A DNA stretch of 64,000 nucleotides from Ignavibacteriota bacterium. Lineage in GTDB: Bacteria > Bacteroidota > Ignavibacteria > Tepidaquicellales > Tepidaquicellaceae. The stretch lies in the NCBI GenBank assembly GCA_016218085.1, contig JACREY010000020.1, positions 186,001 through 250,000 on the forward strand. Direction: 5' to 3'. Numbering within the stretch: position 1 is the stretch's first letter; the number at the start of each line of letters is the position of its first letter. This document shows, piece by piece, positions 34,849 through 44,580 of the stretch. The notes under the pieces were generated by a model. It did no database searches and was not told the origin of the DNA. It worked only from the letters and a program-made list of their open reading frames with translations. The translations under genes were made by a program, and so were the position numbers.

Positions 34849-36942
34849 TTACGGAAGATTTAGCCTTTTTCTGGCAAACCATTCTGCGGAAAAAATTAAA
34901 ATGATTAATATTAAAAAAATTAAGCTTGAGTTAGGATAAATTTTATTTTCCTGATGTGATACGAGCTCATCAGATTTGTTTTTTCCCGAAATTCTGTCTC
35001 TGACCTCGCTTAAATTTTCTCCCGTTATCCTGCTCCCCCCTGTTTTTGTCGCTAAGTCTTGCAGAATGCCTTTATCAGGCAGAGTGATTTTATATTCTTT
35101 TCCGGATTCCTTTATAATAATTTTTTTCATATCAGAACCCGAAATTATTCCGTTTTCCGTTAAGGTGCACATTACTGAGTATTCGCCTTTTTTCAAACCA
35201 TCGGTTTCCGAATAAAAACTTCTTCCGGAAATTATTATATCTTTCAATTCTTTTCTTACTTTATCGTTGAATATCTGCATACTGATAATCCGGTTTCCCG
35301 TATTTTCGTCTGAATTTACCTGCCCGCTAAGTCTCATACGCTCGCCCGGCCGGTAAACCTGCCTGTCGTAATTCAAAAAGATTTTTTTACTTTTTTCTTT
35401 ATCCGATATGCTTAATATAATATTTTTGACAATATTACCGAATAAATTTCTTGATTCGGTTCCTGTTTCATTTAACCGCCATTTATAAATTCCGTATCCT
35501 AAAAATGCTGCGGAATTCCTTTCTTCCGTTTCGGAATAAATCAAAACCGGCTTGGAATATTTTTCGGAATAAAAAACCGTTTTTGTACCTTCTTTCGGAA
35601 CTAAGGATGTTCCCGGAATAAATATATCGGGTATTCTCCCTCTGATTAGCCATTTATTGTCTTTCCGGTTAATATCATTTATGAACTTCACTGAAGATTT
35701 TCCATCTGTACCGCTCGAACCGGAAATATTGAAAGGCAGAAACTCATCTATTATTTTTGCTCTTTCGTAGTCGGTATTGCTTCCTGAAATAAAAAACATA
35801 GGAATTCTGTTTTTATCAAGACTGCTTTTTAGGTTTTCAAGAAAACCTATCCCTGTTGCTGAAGTAGGGAAATTGACTGCAATTATTGTGTGATAACCTT
35901 CAAGAGACGGAAACTGTCCTTCGTAAAAAGTATTTTCGGATTTTTGTGTGAAGTATTGTGCCTCGAAATTTTCCGATGCGGTTATCGATTCTTTTATGTA
36001 TGAAAAATCAGGACTCGGATTTCCCGATATCACCAGCAGCCTGAATTTATTGCTGAGGTATTCAATAAAAAATTCTTCCTCATTATTTTTATCCGTAATT
36101 TCTTCAATGTCTTTATCTATTTCAATTTTATATTTTCGTATTCCTTCTGCAGTTGAAGTTACCCTGAATTCGGTATTGTAAATGACTTTATCCTTGACTA
36201 CCTGAATATCCCTGCTCTGAACTAAAACATCATCTTCAAACAGGTTTACATTTAATGTCTTTTCAACGCCGTATGAATTTATTTCAGCAATTATCTGCGT
36301 GCTGCTTCCGGTGTAAGATGATTTATTGAAAAAAACATTTTTCAGAACAAAATCTTTTTTTTGAACGGTATCGCCAATAAGGAAATAATTAAACATCGCA
36401 CCTGACTGAAGTGCTGACTGCAGCGGATTTCCTCCTTCGTTGAAAATCCCGTCGGAAATAATATTAATTGTTGATATTTTTCTGCCGCCGCTTAGCCTGA
36501 TAAGTGACTCGATTGATTTCGTCAGGTCTGTGTTTCCCTCGCTTAATATCGCATTCGTATCCGGGTTTTCCTTATTATTATCATCGGTCAGTATGCCGTC
36601 TGAAAATCTGTAGTATTTGTTCTCGGCAGAATTGTTTTCGAGTGATTTGAACATTTCCCTTGTTTCATCTCTCTTCTCACTGCGCTTTTCAAGCGTTATG
36701 CTGCCGGAATTATCTGTGAGGAAAATGTTTATGGGCTTTTCGGTTTTTGATTTGCCTGATAAAATAAAAACAATGAATATCAATATCAGAATAAGAATAC
36801 TTCCTGATGCTCTTAATGATATTAGCAGTAATTTTGAAGGAGAGCTTAATTTTACCTTTCTGTAGTATAAATAAGATATAAGTATTGCAGCTGCTGATGA
36901 AAATATAAAATAGAGAATGCTATATTCCGTATTTATACCCAT
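34849..36942 (-). CDS. Membrane-anchored VWA-like protein
   Basis: A 697-residue protein with two N-terminal membrane helices (about 7-27, 39-63), a von Willebrand A-like region (INIFLTDNSGSI and TINIISDG, about 72-165), a glutamine-amidotransferase-like middle (RLLVISGNPSPDFSYI onward) and a C-terminal helix (LIFLILIILIFSAEWF). This matches the BatA-like or COG5426-type family, whose role is unclear. It follows the peptidyl-prolyl isomerase gene by five bases, so it may be co-transcribed in an envelope operon. Confidence 0.7.
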   Translation of the reverse strand: MGINTEYSILYFIFSSAAAILISYLYYRKVKLSSPSKLLLISLRASGSILILILIFIVFILSGKSKTEKPINIFLTDNSGSITLEKRSEKRDETREMFKSLENNSAENKYYRFSDGILTDDNNKENPDTNAILSEGNTDLTKSIESLIRLSGGRKISTINIISDGIFNEGGNPLQSALQSGAMFNYFLIGDTVQKKDFVLKNVFFNKSSYTGSSTQIIAEINSYGVEKTLNVNLFEDDVLVQSRDIQVVKDKVIYNTEFRVTSTAEGIRKYKIEIDKDIEEITDKNNEEEFFIEYLSNKFRLLVISGNPSPDFSYIKESITASENFEAQYFTQKSENTFYEGQFPSLEGYHTIIAVNFPTSATGIGFLENLKSSLDKNRIPMFFISGSNTDYERAKIIDEFLPFNISGSSGTDGKSSVKFINDINRKDNKWLIRGRIPDIFIPGTSLVPKEGTKTVFYSEKYSKPVLIYSETEERNSAAFLGYGIYKWRLNETGTESRNLFGNIVKNIILSISDKEKSKKIFLNYDRQVYRPGERMRLSGQVNSDENTGNRIISMQIFNDKVRKELKDIIISGRSFYSETDGLKKGEYSVMCTLTENGIISGSDMKKIIIKESGKEYKITLPDKGILQDLATKTGGSRITGENLSEVRDRISGKNKSDELVSHQENKIYPNSSLIFLILIILIFSAEWFARKRLNLP

Positions 36943-36947
36943 TCACA

Positions 36948-38240
36948 TTAATATTTCACGTCAACATATACCGTTTTCTTAAGTTCCTCGACCCATTTTT
37001 CCATCAGTTCATTTTCCTTGAACATGGTAGCAAGTTTTTTTATTCTTTCGTAATCCTGCTCGAGCGTTGCTGTATGTGATGGGATTTTCTTCATAACTTT
37101 CAGAATCTCGTATCCGTAATTCCTGTCTTCGCTTGTTTTTAGGGGATTGCTGATTTTTCCTGTATCCAGGCTTTTTAAAGCTTCCAGCGTGAGACTGTCA
37201 AGCCTCTCCAGCATCACAAAACCCATGTATCCGCCCTTCTGGTTTGTTGTTAAATCCTGCGAATATTGCTTCGCCGCATCATCCCAGGTAATGCTTTCGC
37301 TTTCAATTTTCAGTTTTAACTCTTTGAGAAATGTAATGGTCTCCATATCCGATGACTCGAACTTTGGAAATGCAACCAGTATATGCTGTGATTTTAGCTG
37401 CTCGCCTTTCTTATCATTAAGCTTTATTATATGGCATCCGAATTCAGTCTCCACTATTCCCGATACTTCTCCAATATTCAGTGAGTAAAGGGCTTCTTCG
37501 AATTCCTTCACGAATACGCCTTTCTTTGAATATCCAAGGTCGCCGCCGTTCATTCCGCTCTGAGTATCATCTGAGTTCCTTTTAGCAAGCTCCGAAAAAT
37601 CTATTCCGCTTTTAATGCTGTCGAGTATAATCTGCGCTTTTTCCCTTGCGGCTTTTTTCTCCGCTTCCGATACTTTCCTGTACATAAATATATGGGCAAG
37701 TTCGAATTCTTCGCTTACAGGGGGAATGCTGTCCCTGTATTTATTGTAGAAATTTTCGATTTCCTTGTCACTGACTCTTAATCCGCCCTGGAACTTATTT
37801 CTCTTGAGCTTGTCCGATTTCATTTTCTTCACCAGGTCGTCTTTAAGTGTCAGTTTAATTTTTCCGATTGACATCCCATATACTTCTTCGAGTCTTTTCT
37901 CCGAGCCGAGCTGGTCCACCATGCTTTTTATCCTGTAATCAAGCTCTTTCCCGATTTCATCTTCCTTGATTGTAATGCTGTCCTGTTCCGCTCTTGCATA
38001 AATTATCTTTTCCGTTAGCATTTGCTGGAAAATCTGCTGGGCAATAACAGGATTTATCTGAGTCAACTGGTTCTGCCTTGCATAAAGCTGCACCTGGTAC
38101 TGAAGGTCGGATTCAAGAATAATATCATAACCGACTACTGCCAGTATTCTGTCACCTTCTTTTTGTGAGTAAGATTCTGATGTAAGTGCAAAAAGCGCGG
38201 TAAGAATGAAAAATAAAAACCTAAGATGTTGTAATTTCAT
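36948..38240 (-). CDS. SurA-like periplasmic chaperone/prolyl isomerase
   Basis: A 430-residue exported protein (signal peptide ending SYSQ). It has a SurA N-terminal chaperone domain (GYDIILESDLQYQVQLYARQ, about 36-160) and two parvulin domains (about 175-285, with HIFMYRK and FGCHIIKLND; and 287-390 with SQHILVAF). It assists outer-membrane protein folding. It lies between a second PpiC gene and the VWA gene; a terminator separates it from the former. Confidence 0.9.
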   Translation of the reverse strand: MKLQHLRFLFFILTALFALTSESYSQKEGDRILAVVGYDIILESDLQYQVQLYARQNQLTQINPVIAQQIFQQMLTEKIIYARAEQDSITIKEDEIGKELDYRIKSMVDQLGSEKRLEEVYGMSIGKIKLTLKDDLVKKMKSDKLKRNKFQGGLRVSDKEIENFYNKYRDSIPPVSEEFELAHIFMYRKVSEAEKKAAREKAQIILDSIKSGIDFSELAKRNSDDTQSGMNGGDLGYSKKGVFVKEFEEALYSLNIGEVSGIVETEFGCHIIKLNDKKGEQLKSQHILVAFPKFESSDMETITFLKELKLKIESESITWDDAAKQYSQDLTTNQKGGYMGFVMLERLDSLTLEALKSLDTGKISNPLKTSEDRNYGYEILKVMKKIPSHTATLEQDYERIKKLATMFKENELMEKWVEELKKTVYVDVKY

Positions 38241-38284
38241 ATAAAAAAACGAGACCGTAAAAGTCCCTTATTAAATTTTTCTAA

Positions 38285-38314
38285 AACCCGTTTCCGGATT
38301 AACCGGAAACGGGT
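38285..38314 (-). terminator. Terminator of the PpiC lipoprotein gene
   Basis: Arms ACCCGTTTCCGG (38286-38297) and CCGGAAACGGGT (38303-38314) give a 12-base stem with a 5-base loop. Four A on the plus strand (T on the minus) flank it. It ends the minus-strand gene that stops at 38328. Confidence 0.8.
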
Positions 38315-38327
38315 AAAATATTTTAAA

Positions 38328-40088
38328 TTATTTCTTGAAAGCTTTTTCCAGTACGGCATCGTTTATCTTTACCGGATACTTCTGCCTGAGTCCTGTCATA
38401 TAAATGCCTTCCAGCTCCTTGAACTTATCCTGTTGAAGAGTCTGCGAAATTTCGGCTTTCACTTCATCGATTGTCCTGAATTTTGTTTCATTGTTTTCTG
38501 TGTACTGGTATTTCTGCTTGTTCTTTTCGTAATATTGCTGGATATCGAGATCCGTGATTTTAATCTTGCTCCAGAGTTCATCCTGGTCAATCTTGAAACT
38601 CAGCAGGCCGCTTTCATATTCCCTGTATAAATCCTGGTAATCCTCATCCTTCTCGATTTTTTCTTTTATTGCAACTTCATTCAGAATTGGTGTCTCTGAT
38701 GCACCTTCTACAATCTTTCTGAGAATGCTTGAATTTGCCTGATTCATAGCAAATTCCTTGTTTAGGTTCAGGTAATTTACAACATCGCTTATCTTAATCT
38801 CACCATTCTTGAATTTTGCAACTACTTTCTGCTTGTCCTGATCTGTATATATGCTGTCCGGTTTCTGGTCGTTTATGGTTTTCAGTGTGTCGTATTTTGA
38901 AACGAAATAATTGAAACCATCCTGAATTATTTCGAGTTTATAATCCTTGCGTGCTTTTTCCAGGAATTTGGAATAAGCTGTCTTGTATCCCTGACTTCTT
39001 TTGAATTCAGCTTTAAGGTTGTCTTTCTGCTTATCGAACGGCTGGTATTCTTTTATCTCGAGCAGCTTGATTATATGCCAGCCGAACGGGGTTCTGACTA
39101 TATCCGAAACTTCACCTGTCTTTAATGAAAAAGCTACACTGTCAAATGCCTGAACCATCCTTCTCCTGTCGAAAAATCCAAGGTCTCCGCCTCTCGGTTT
39201 TGAACCCGGGTCTTCCGAAACTTCAGTTGCCAGTTTTGAGAAATCCTCTCCGCCTCTTATTTTTGCAAGTATTTCTTTTATTTTATTGAATGATGTTGTT
39301 GAATCCACTACGCTTCCCGTTACTGTGTCCTTTATGTCCTGTATAAGTATGTGAGCCGCTCTTATGCTTTCATATCTTTTTTTCTTGTCTGTTAATTTTA
39401 CTATGTGAAGTCCGAACATTGTTCTTACCGGCTTTTTTGTATAGTCGCCGATTTTTAATTCATATATTGCATCTTCAAATTCCGGTACAGTCATTCCTGC
39501 GGTGAAGTAATATAAATCCCCGCTGTTCATCTTTGCGGACTGGTCGTCAGACATTTCCCTTGCTACGGTTCCGAAATCATCTCCCTTTTTAAGCCTGCTT
39601 ATTACTGTATCTGCTTTCAAAAATGCTTTGACAGAATCTTCAGGCGTTGCATTCTGCGGAAGGTTTACAAGTATATGCGAAGCCCTTATTTCGTATTTTT
39701 TTCTTTCGTATAATTCTTTTATGTTGGGCTCTACAACTTCCTTATCAATCAGGAATGTTGAAATAAAGCTCTTTTTGTAATCCGAAAGGTCTTTCTGAAT
39801 TTCGGGAGAATTTAAGTATCCTTTGTCTTTTGCATCTTTAACCTTCAGCCTGAATTTTATCATTAAGTCGAGGTACTCTTTTCTGTCTGCAACAGATTTG
39901 TTCATTGCAGTGTCGAGATTGTTGCCCAATGACTTTAAATACTGGTTCTCAAATTCGTAAAGGTAAATTTTTTCGTCGCCGATTTCGACAAGGATATCCT
40001 TCTTCTTTCCTGAACAACCAATAATTACTGCTAATAATGCTATTACAATTAGGTTGAAACCGTAAAATAAATATTTGCTTTTCATCAT
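38328..40088 (-). CDS. PpiC-type peptidyl-prolyl isomerase lipoprotein
   Basis: A 586-residue lipoprotein: signal segment to lipobox IIGCSG (about Cys25), then an N-terminal chaperone helix domain and two parvulin domains (RASHILVNLPQ..FGLHIVKLTD, about 135-235; RAAHILIQDI..FGWHIIKLLE, about 243-350), then a long helical C-terminal part. It would fold envelope proteins while tethered to a membrane. It precedes a SurA-like gene but ends at its own strong terminator. Confidence 0.9.
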   Translation of the reverse strand: MMKSKYLFYGFNLIVIALLAVIIGCSGKKKDILVEIGDEKIYLYEFENQYLKSLGNNLDTAMNKSVADRKEYLDLMIKFRLKVKDAKDKGYLNSPEIQKDLSDYKKSFISTFLIDKEVVEPNIKELYERKKYEIRASHILVNLPQNATPEDSVKAFLKADTVISRLKKGDDFGTVAREMSDDQSAKMNSGDLYYFTAGMTVPEFEDAIYELKIGDYTKKPVRTMFGLHIVKLTDKKKRYESIRAAHILIQDIKDTVTGSVVDSTTSFNKIKEILAKIRGGEDFSKLATEVSEDPGSKPRGGDLGFFDRRRMVQAFDSVAFSLKTGEVSDIVRTPFGWHIIKLLEIKEYQPFDKQKDNLKAEFKRSQGYKTAYSKFLEKARKDYKLEIIQDGFNYFVSKYDTLKTINDQKPDSIYTDQDKQKVVAKFKNGEIKISDVVNYLNLNKEFAMNQANSSILRKIVEGASETPILNEVAIKEKIEKDEDYQDLYREYESGLLSFKIDQDELWSKIKITDLDIQQYYEKNKQKYQYTENNETKFRTIDEVKAEISQTLQQDKFKELEGIYMTGLRQKYPVKINDAVLEKAFKK

Positions 40089-40252
40089 TATATTAAAATT
40101 TTTATTAATTACAATCTATAATTTTACAAAAATCAGGATTTAATAACAAGTCAATGAATGTTCAATTACTCCATTTCATTTTTACATTCATATTAATATT
40201 TTTACCGTAAGATAAACTATTTAAAGAATATTTAATCAAAAACAGTGTATTT

Positions 40253-41707
40253 ATGAAAATTTGTTTTGTTTCGAGCGAAAGCGATCCATTTGTAAAAACA
40301 GGCGGCCTTGCCGATGTCAGCGGCTCACTACCTGCCGCCCTCGAAAAATCAGGTTGTGAAGTTGCTTTGTTCGTTCCTTTTTATGACCTTATAGATTCGG
40401 GAAAATTCGCAATCAAGCCGGTTATAAGCATCCGCAATATCAATGTAAAAATTGGCAATAAAGAAGTCCTTTTCAGCCTTTATACGGCAAAATTGCCCGG
40501 AACCCGGGTTGATGTTTACTTTATCGACTGCCCCGGGTATTTTCACAGGAAAAAAGTCTATACAAATGATGCAGACGAAGATGAAAGATTTATACTGTTT
40601 CAAAATGCCGTACTGGTTTCTCTTATGCAGCTGAACCTCGCTCCCGATATTATCCATTGCAATGACTGGCAGACAGCCCTCATTCCTGCTTACCTTAAAA
40701 AAAATTTCAATAATGATTTTTTCAGAAATACTGTTTCCATATTTTCAATTCATAATATCGCTTACCAGGGTCTGTTTGATAAATCTTCTTACTTTAAAAC
40801 AAATTTACCTGCAGATGATTTTCAGCCGATGGGACATTATGAACTTTATGATAAATTCTGCTTCGTAAAAGCCGGTATCAGTTTCGCCGAAATAGTAACA
40901 ACTGTAAGTCCGACCTATGCTGAAGAAATACGGACAGATGAGTTTGGTTGCGGACTCGAAGGTGTTCTTGAGAGCAGGAAAAATGACTTATACGGTATTA
41001 TTAACGGAATCAATGACCGGCTGTGGAATCCTTCACTGGATAAATTGATATTCAAAAATTACACTTTCAAGACATTCGGCGAAAAAATAAAAAATAAAAA
41101 AGAGCTTTTGAAAAATTCGAAACTTGAATTCAGCGAAAATACACCACTTCTCGGTATTGTATCCCGCTTCGCCTGGCAAAAGGGCTTCGAACTCTTTGAA
41201 CCTATAATGGAAAAACTTGCTGAAAAAAATCTTCAGATTATTGCGCTCGGGGAGGGGGAAAAGAAATATGAAGATTATTTCAGGAATATTTCAGATAAAT
41301 ATCCCGGGAAAGTAAAAACATTTGTCGAATACAATAACGAACTCGCTCATAAAATAACTGCCGCAAGCGATATCTTTCTTATGCCGTCTAAATATGAACC
41401 CTGCGGACTTAACCAGATGTACAGTCTGCAGTACGGCACGGTGCCCGTAGTCAGAAAAACCGGTGGACTCGCTGATACAGTAAAAGATATTGAAGAATAT
41501 CCTGACGAAGGAAATGGATTTACATTCTCCGGTTTCGATTCGAAACAGTTTTATTCCGCAATCGAAAGAGCACTGACCTGCTTTAAAGATAAATCTCTGT
41601 GGATGAAAATTGTTAAGCAGGGGATGAAAGAAGACTTCAGCTGGAATTCCTCCGCTTCAAAGTACATCGAAATTTATCAGAAGGCGTTATCAAAACTGAT
41701 TTTTTAA
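40253..41707 (+). CDS. glgA: Glycogen synthase, starch-synthase type
   Basis: A 484-residue GT5 glycosyltransferase that extends alpha-1,4-glucan from ADP-glucose. The N-terminal KTGGLADVSGSLP motif (15-27), FSIHNIAYQG, SRFAWQKGFEL and the C-terminal PSKYEPCGLNQMYSLQYGT are all present. Full length. It is next to a TrmB-type sugar-responsive regulator gene, 147 bases downstream. Confidence 0.96.
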   Translation: MKICFVSSESDPFVKTGGLADVSGSLPAALEKSGCEVALFVPFYDLIDSGKFAIKPVISIRNINVKIGNKEVLFSLYTAKLPGTRVDVYFIDCPGYFHRKKVYTNDADEDERFILFQNAVLVSLMQLNLAPDIIHCNDWQTALIPAYLKKNFNNDFFRNTVSIFSIHNIAYQGLFDKSSYFKTNLPADDFQPMGHYELYDKFCFVKAGISFAEIVTTVSPTYAEEIRTDEFGCGLEGVLESRKNDLYGIINGINDRLWNPSLDKLIFKNYTFKTFGEKIKNKKELLKNSKLEFSENTPLLGIVSRFAWQKGFELFEPIMEKLAEKNLQIIALGEGEKKYEDYFRNISDKYPGKVKTFVEYNNELAHKITAASDIFLMPSKYEPCGLNQMYSLQYGTVPVVRKTGGLADTVKDIEEYPDEGNGFTFSGFDSKQFYSAIERALTCFKDKSLWMKIVKQGMKEDFSWNSSASKYIEIYQKALSKLIF

Positions 41708-41824
41708 TCTAAATTGCTGTAACCATAGGCTCTTAATTCAGAATTAGCTTCGCTGAACTTTGTTTCTTAATTCATAATTCAGAATTAAATAGACCCTTGA
41801 CTTTAATTTACAAAAAAATTAGTT

Positions 41825-41847
41825 TGTAGTAGGTTTCACCCACTACA
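41825..41847. promoter_or_regulatory. Candidate operator before the TrmB-type regulator
   Basis: TGTAGTAGGT (41825-41834) and ACCCACTACA (41838-41847) form an inverted repeat with one mismatch and a 3-base centre. It ends seven bases before the regulator ATG. The position suits autoregulation, but it could also be a simple hairpin. Confidence 0.45.
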
Positions 41848-41854
41848 ATTAATT

Positions 41855-42697
41855 ATGAGCGAACTCATACATAAATTAAAGTCCCTCGGATTTACGGAAT
41901 ACGAATCAAAAGTATTCCTTGCATTAATCAAGGGACATAGTATGTCTGCTCCCGAAATTTCCAAATCAGCTAAAATCCGGCGTACCGATGTATATGACAT
42001 TCTTAAGTCCTTTGTCGAAAAAGGATTCTGTAATGAAATCGAAACCAATTCCGTTCTGATGTATGAAATCATTGACCCCGATGTCATACTCGATAAGCTC
42101 GAACTCAAAGCTCAGCGCGAAAAAGAGAAACATATAAAATCATTAAAAGATACTTTTAAGGATTTGAAGCCGCTCTACGCAACCGAGAAAACAGAAAAAA
42201 ATAAATCCTTCAGCGTCGAACTCATCCGCGGATATAATGTACGCAGGGTTGAAAAATTTTATGAACTGATGCGAAGCTCTAAAAAAGAAATCCTCCTTAT
42301 GATTAGAATGGAAATGTATATCTCCGACCAGATTGATAAAACTGCTGCCGAATTTATCGGCAGGGGAGGAATCATTAAATCCGTTTATGAACTAAGCGAA
42401 AACTTTAAAATAAAAAAACACGACAGGTGGACCGACTGCACCAATGAAGACCTGCTTAAAGTTTTTACTGCCTTCGAAAGCTACGGAGAAGATGTAAGAT
42501 TAAGCAAAACCAAAATCCCGAACCTCGCAATCTTCGACCGCGAAACCGTTTTCCTTAACGTCGTGGATAAATCCGATACAAAGAAAAACAATGAAGCGGA
42601 TGTCATATTTAATAATAAAGACTTCGCCGAAACTATGGCGGAAATGTTCGGCAAGGCGTGGGAAAAATCATATGGATTGAAAGAATATTTTAAATAA
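41855..42697 (+). CDS. TrmB-family transcriptional regulator
   Basis: A 280-residue regulator. The N-terminal winged helix (LKSLGFTEYESKVFLALIK, APEISKSAKIRRTDVYDILKSFVEKG, about 5-62) leads through a coiled segment (about 80-125) to a PLD-like effector domain. TrmB proteins sense sugars and are best known in archaea. The place after glgA suggests control of glycogen or sugar use, which is inferred. A candidate operator lies just before its start. Confidence 0.85.
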   Translation: MSELIHKLKSLGFTEYESKVFLALIKGHSMSAPEISKSAKIRRTDVYDILKSFVEKGFCNEIETNSVLMYEIIDPDVILDKLELKAQREKEKHIKSLKDTFKDLKPLYATEKTEKNKSFSVELIRGYNVRRVEKFYELMRSSKKEILLMIRMEMYISDQIDKTAAEFIGRGGIIKSVYELSENFKIKKHDRWTDCTNEDLLKVFTAFESYGEDVRLSKTKIPNLAIFDRETVFLNVVDKSDTKKNNEADVIFNNKDFAETMAEMFGKAWEKSYGLKEYFK

Positions 42698-42713
42698 ATA
42701 TTAATAATATTTT

Positions 42714-44555
42714 ATGAAAAAAATTATTTTAGGTATATTGCTCGTTGTTATGAATCTTACATTAATTTCGGAATATTGTGAGGGGCAGTGGATACAAATG
42801 ACGAGTGGAATGTGGGATGGTAACGTAATTCAAGATATTGCAGTAAAAGATAATAATTTATATGTATGTACAATTGATAGTGGAGTGTATAAATCGACAA
42901 ATTATGGAGTCAACTGGATTAAAACACCTTTGAATAATATGAATATTCAAAGTCTTGCAATTTTAGGAGCAAACATTTTTGCTGGTGCCGGAGGTAGCGG
43001 AGTATATTTCTCATCAAATGATGGAAACAATTGGATTCAAACATCTTTAAATAATGCGATAGTAAATAAATTATTGACTTATGGGAATATTATTTTTGCT
43101 GGAACAAGTTTTGATGGTGTATATTTTTCGACAAATAATGGAGTAAACTGGACTCAAACCGCATCCGGTCAATCTGTTCGTACTTTAGTTGTGTCAGGAA
43201 ATATTATTTATGCTGGTACTGCAAATGGAACGGGTGTAGGTGGTGTATTAATTTCTTCAAACAATGGTGTAAATTGGATTCAATCTAATTTTAATTCAAC
43301 TTATGTTTTTGCTCTTGCTTCAAATCCAAACGCGGTTTTTGCAGGTACGGGAGGAATGGGAATTTATTTATCTTCAAATAATGGCATAAATTGGATTCAA
43401 ACTTCATTAAATGCTCCTTATAATATTCAATCACTTGCAACTTATGGAAATAATATTTTTGCCGGATTATACATGTATTGTTTTTTTATGTCAACGAATA
43501 ATGGATTAAATTGGATTCAGAAAAATGAAGGATTTGGTGTTACAATTCCAACTATAAGATCAATCCTTGTATTTGGGAATTATATTTATGCCGGAACTTA
43601 TGGCTTATCGATTTGGAGAAGGAATTTAAATGAATTATTAGGAAATGCTTTCTCCGTCTCCGGCTTTGTCCGTTATTTGGATAACAACCAGCCCGTTACA
43701 AGCGGAAAAGTGAAAGCATTCAAGTTCGATAAGAATACCTGGAATGTGATTTATCTGGATTCAGCAAATATTCAGTCCGACGGTAGCTATACACTATCTA
43801 ATGTCCCGCAGGATTCAATCGATATCGGAGTATTCCCGAACTCTACTCCTCCTAATGACTGGGTGATTACTTATTATCCTTCGACTATCTATTGGGAAAA
43901 TGCAACAACACTTTATCCGACAGGTAATCTTACCAATATTAATATCGGTGCAATAAGACTCGCTGCATCGACAAATAATAATTCCGTAAGCGGAAAAATA
44001 ACCGGCATTGCAGATAACCCTGCGAGCAATTTAAAAGATGCATTTGTATATGCAAAAAACGGAAATACTTTTGTAAGATGTACTACTTCTGACATAAACG
44101 GAAGATACAGCCTTGCTTCACTTCCTGAGGGAAGCATTAAAATAATTGCAACCCGTCTCGGCTTCAGCAGGGATAGTGCGAGCTTAAATGTTACATCTAC
44201 TAGCAATACAGATTCGATTAACTTCCTGCTAAGCAGGTACACTGTCGGAATAAATCAGATAAGTTCGGAAGTTCCTTCTGAATTTAAACTTTTCCAGAAT
44301 TTCCCAAATCCGTTCAACCCGACAACGATTATAAAATTTCAGATTAAAGATTCGAGATTAGTTACATTAAAAGTTTATGATATTCTTGGGAAAGAGGTTG
44401 CTGTACTTGTTAATGCAAAATTACAACCCGGAGAATATGAAACCCAATTTCCAAATATCTCAATAACAAATAACCAATTACCGTCAGGAATATATTTTTA
44501 CAGATTGCAAACAGAAAATTTCAGCGAAATTAAAAGAATGGTTTTATTAAAATAA
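42714..44555 (+). CDS. T9SS-secreted propeller protein with regulatory-like domain
   Basis: A 613-residue exported protein (signal peptide ending CEG). Residues 25-310 form a propeller of about seven repeats with SSNNGxNWIQT and IFAGTxxxGVY. From about 314 it changes to a carboxypeptidase-regulatory-like module (VSGFVRYLDNNQPVTSG, SGKITG) and ends with a type A T9SS sorting domain (NFPNPFNPTTIIKF, VYDILGKE, MVLLK). The N-terminal DNA is markedly more AT-rich than the C-terminal part, and the C-terminal part is shared with the next gene. Confidence 0.85.
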   Translation: MKKIILGILLVVMNLTLISEYCEGQWIQMTSGMWDGNVIQDIAVKDNNLYVCTIDSGVYKSTNYGVNWIKTPLNNMNIQSLAILGANIFAGAGGSGVYFSSNDGNNWIQTSLNNAIVNKLLTYGNIIFAGTSFDGVYFSTNNGVNWTQTASGQSVRTLVVSGNIIYAGTANGTGVGGVLISSNNGVNWIQSNFNSTYVFALASNPNAVFAGTGGMGIYLSSNNGINWIQTSLNAPYNIQSLATYGNNIFAGLYMYCFFMSTNNGLNWIQKNEGFGVTIPTIRSILVFGNYIYAGTYGLSIWRRNLNELLGNAFSVSGFVRYLDNNQPVTSGKVKAFKFDKNTWNVIYLDSANIQSDGSYTLSNVPQDSIDIGVFPNSTPPNDWVITYYPSTIYWENATTLYPTGNLTNINIGAIRLAASTNNNSVSGKITGIADNPASNLKDAFVYAKNGNTFVRCTTSDINGRYSLASLPEGSIKIIATRLGFSRDSASLNVTSTSNTDSINFLLSRYTVGINQISSEVPSEFKLFQNFPNPFNPTTIIKFQIKDSRLVTLKVYDILGKEVAVLVNAKLQPGEYETQFPNISITNNQLPSGIYFYRLQTENFSEIKRMVLLK

Positions 44556-44580
44556 ATTTATTAGGTTTTAATTTAACACT

